Below are positions 5,567 through 5,886 of a stretch of DNA of 5,886 nucleotides, one piece after another. Location of the stretch: NCBI GenBank assembly GCA_012841995.1, contig DUTQ01000066.1:1-5886 (forward strand), in the 5' to 3' direction. A program made the position numbers and the translations under genes. Source of the stretch: Thermoanaerobacterales bacterium. Its GTDB lineage: Bacteria; Bacillota; Thermosediminibacteria; Thermosediminibacterales; Tepidanaerobacteraceae. A model generated the notes under the pieces. The model did not search any database and was not told the origin of the DNA. It saw only the letters and a program-made list of their open reading frames with translations. Positions within the stretch are counted from its first letter, which is position 1, and every line of letters starts with the position of its first letter.

Positions 5567-5886
5567 ATCAATCCATTAAAATATTTTATATTTATACCCA
5601 ATGACATAGACCATAAATCTAAATGGTCTATGTCATTTATATCTTCTTGTTCTAAACATAAATCTTTTAATTCAAGCCTATAAATATCAATCCATTTTGA
5701 ATAATTTTCCAACTGCAAAAGAAGTTGCATAAGTGAGTTATAACTGCCCCTAAACGTCAATTCAACAGGCAAAACTTTTAATTCCTCTGCTGTTTCATCA
5801 GATTTAATTTCATCACTCATTTCGTGTTTGATTTGTAGTAAAGTATCTCCATATTTTTCACTTAGCATTTCAATATCGACCATAAA
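5563..5886 (-). CDS. pilO: PilO-like type IV pilus assembly protein, C-terminal part (cut by right edge)
   Basis: PilO is a bitopic inner-membrane protein that pairs with PilN and links the pilus motor complex to the outer parts of the machine. Only the last 107 codons are visible. The reading frame is still open at the right edge (TTT before the ATG at 5883), so that ATG is probably internal, and the N-terminal membrane helix and coiled coil should lie outside. The visible part matches the extracytoplasmic ferredoxin-like domain of PilO: LPVELTFRGSYNSLMQLLLQ (38-57 from that ATG) followed by LENYSKWIDIYRLEL. The gene overlaps aroK by 4 bases. Identification rests on this one domain and is moderately secure; a related GspM-type protein is the main alternative. 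A perfect inverted repeat lies in its last codons. Confidence 0.68.
   Translation of the reverse strand, partial: FMVDIEMLSEKYGDTLLQIKHEMSDEIKSDETAEELKVLPVELTFRGSYNSLMQLLLQLENYSKWIDIYRLELKDLCLEQEDINDIDHLDLWSMSLGINIKYFNGLM
5600..5637. repeat. Perfect 15-bp inverted repeat inside the pilO 3' end
   Basis: The arms 5600-5614 (AATGACATAGACCAT) and 5623-5637 (ATGGTCTATGTCATT) are exact reverse complements around an 8-base spacer (5615-5622). The repeat encodes residues of the PilO tail (NDIDHLDLWSMSL), so it is translated. In the mRNA it would form a stable hairpin about 34 bases before the aroK start. There is no T-run downstream, so it is not an ordinary terminator. Its function is unknown. Confidence 0.9.

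Overview
All ten genes in this window lie on the minus strand, so transcription runs from high to low coordinates. The DNA is AT-rich and dense, with short gaps, overlapping stop and start signals, and mostly strong Shine-Dalgarno (SD) sequences. The sporulation operon spoIIIA, a PilO-like pilus protein, and the order Xaa-Pro peptidase, efp, zinc-ribbon protein, spoIIIAA point to a low-GC, endospore-forming Firmicute, most likely a member of the Clostridia. The species cannot be named from the sequence alone.

In transcription order there are three blocks. (1) 5886-5024: the 3' end of a PilO-like gene, cut by the right edge and overlapping shikimate kinase (aroK) by 4 bases. A perfect 15-bp inverted repeat lies inside the pilO tail, just ahead of aroK. 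(2) 4970-2743: after a 119-base gap with a probable extended -10 promoter comes an M24 Xaa-Pro aminopeptidase (TTG start), then elongation factor P, then a small acidic zinc-ribbon protein of the CD1247 type. The block ends at a clear rho-independent terminator (2743-2770). (3) 2734-1: a candidate sigma-E promoter sits just downstream of that terminator and is followed by spoIIIAA, AB, AC, AD and the first 172 codons of AE, which runs off the left edge.

The third block encodes the mother-cell half of the SpoIIIA-SpoIIQ channel ('feeding tube') between mother cell and forespore: the ATPase AA, the GspF-like AB, the small membrane proteins AC and AD, and the large membrane protein AE. AF, AG and AH are expected beyond the left edge. 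The second block is housekeeping: EF-P rescues ribosomes stalled on proline runs and the peptidase removes residues ahead of proline. The first block joins the end of a type IV pilus cluster to aromatic amino-acid synthesis.

Start sites needed care. spoIIIAA, spoIIIAC and efp have longer open frames than the likely proteins, and SD position and family length support the shorter forms. I found no mobile element, CRISPR array, tRNA, rRNA or unrecognised gene system. This is a conserved sporulation and housekeeping neighbourhood, and the least explained element is the inverted repeat in the pilO tail. No stretch over 300 bases lacks a gene.
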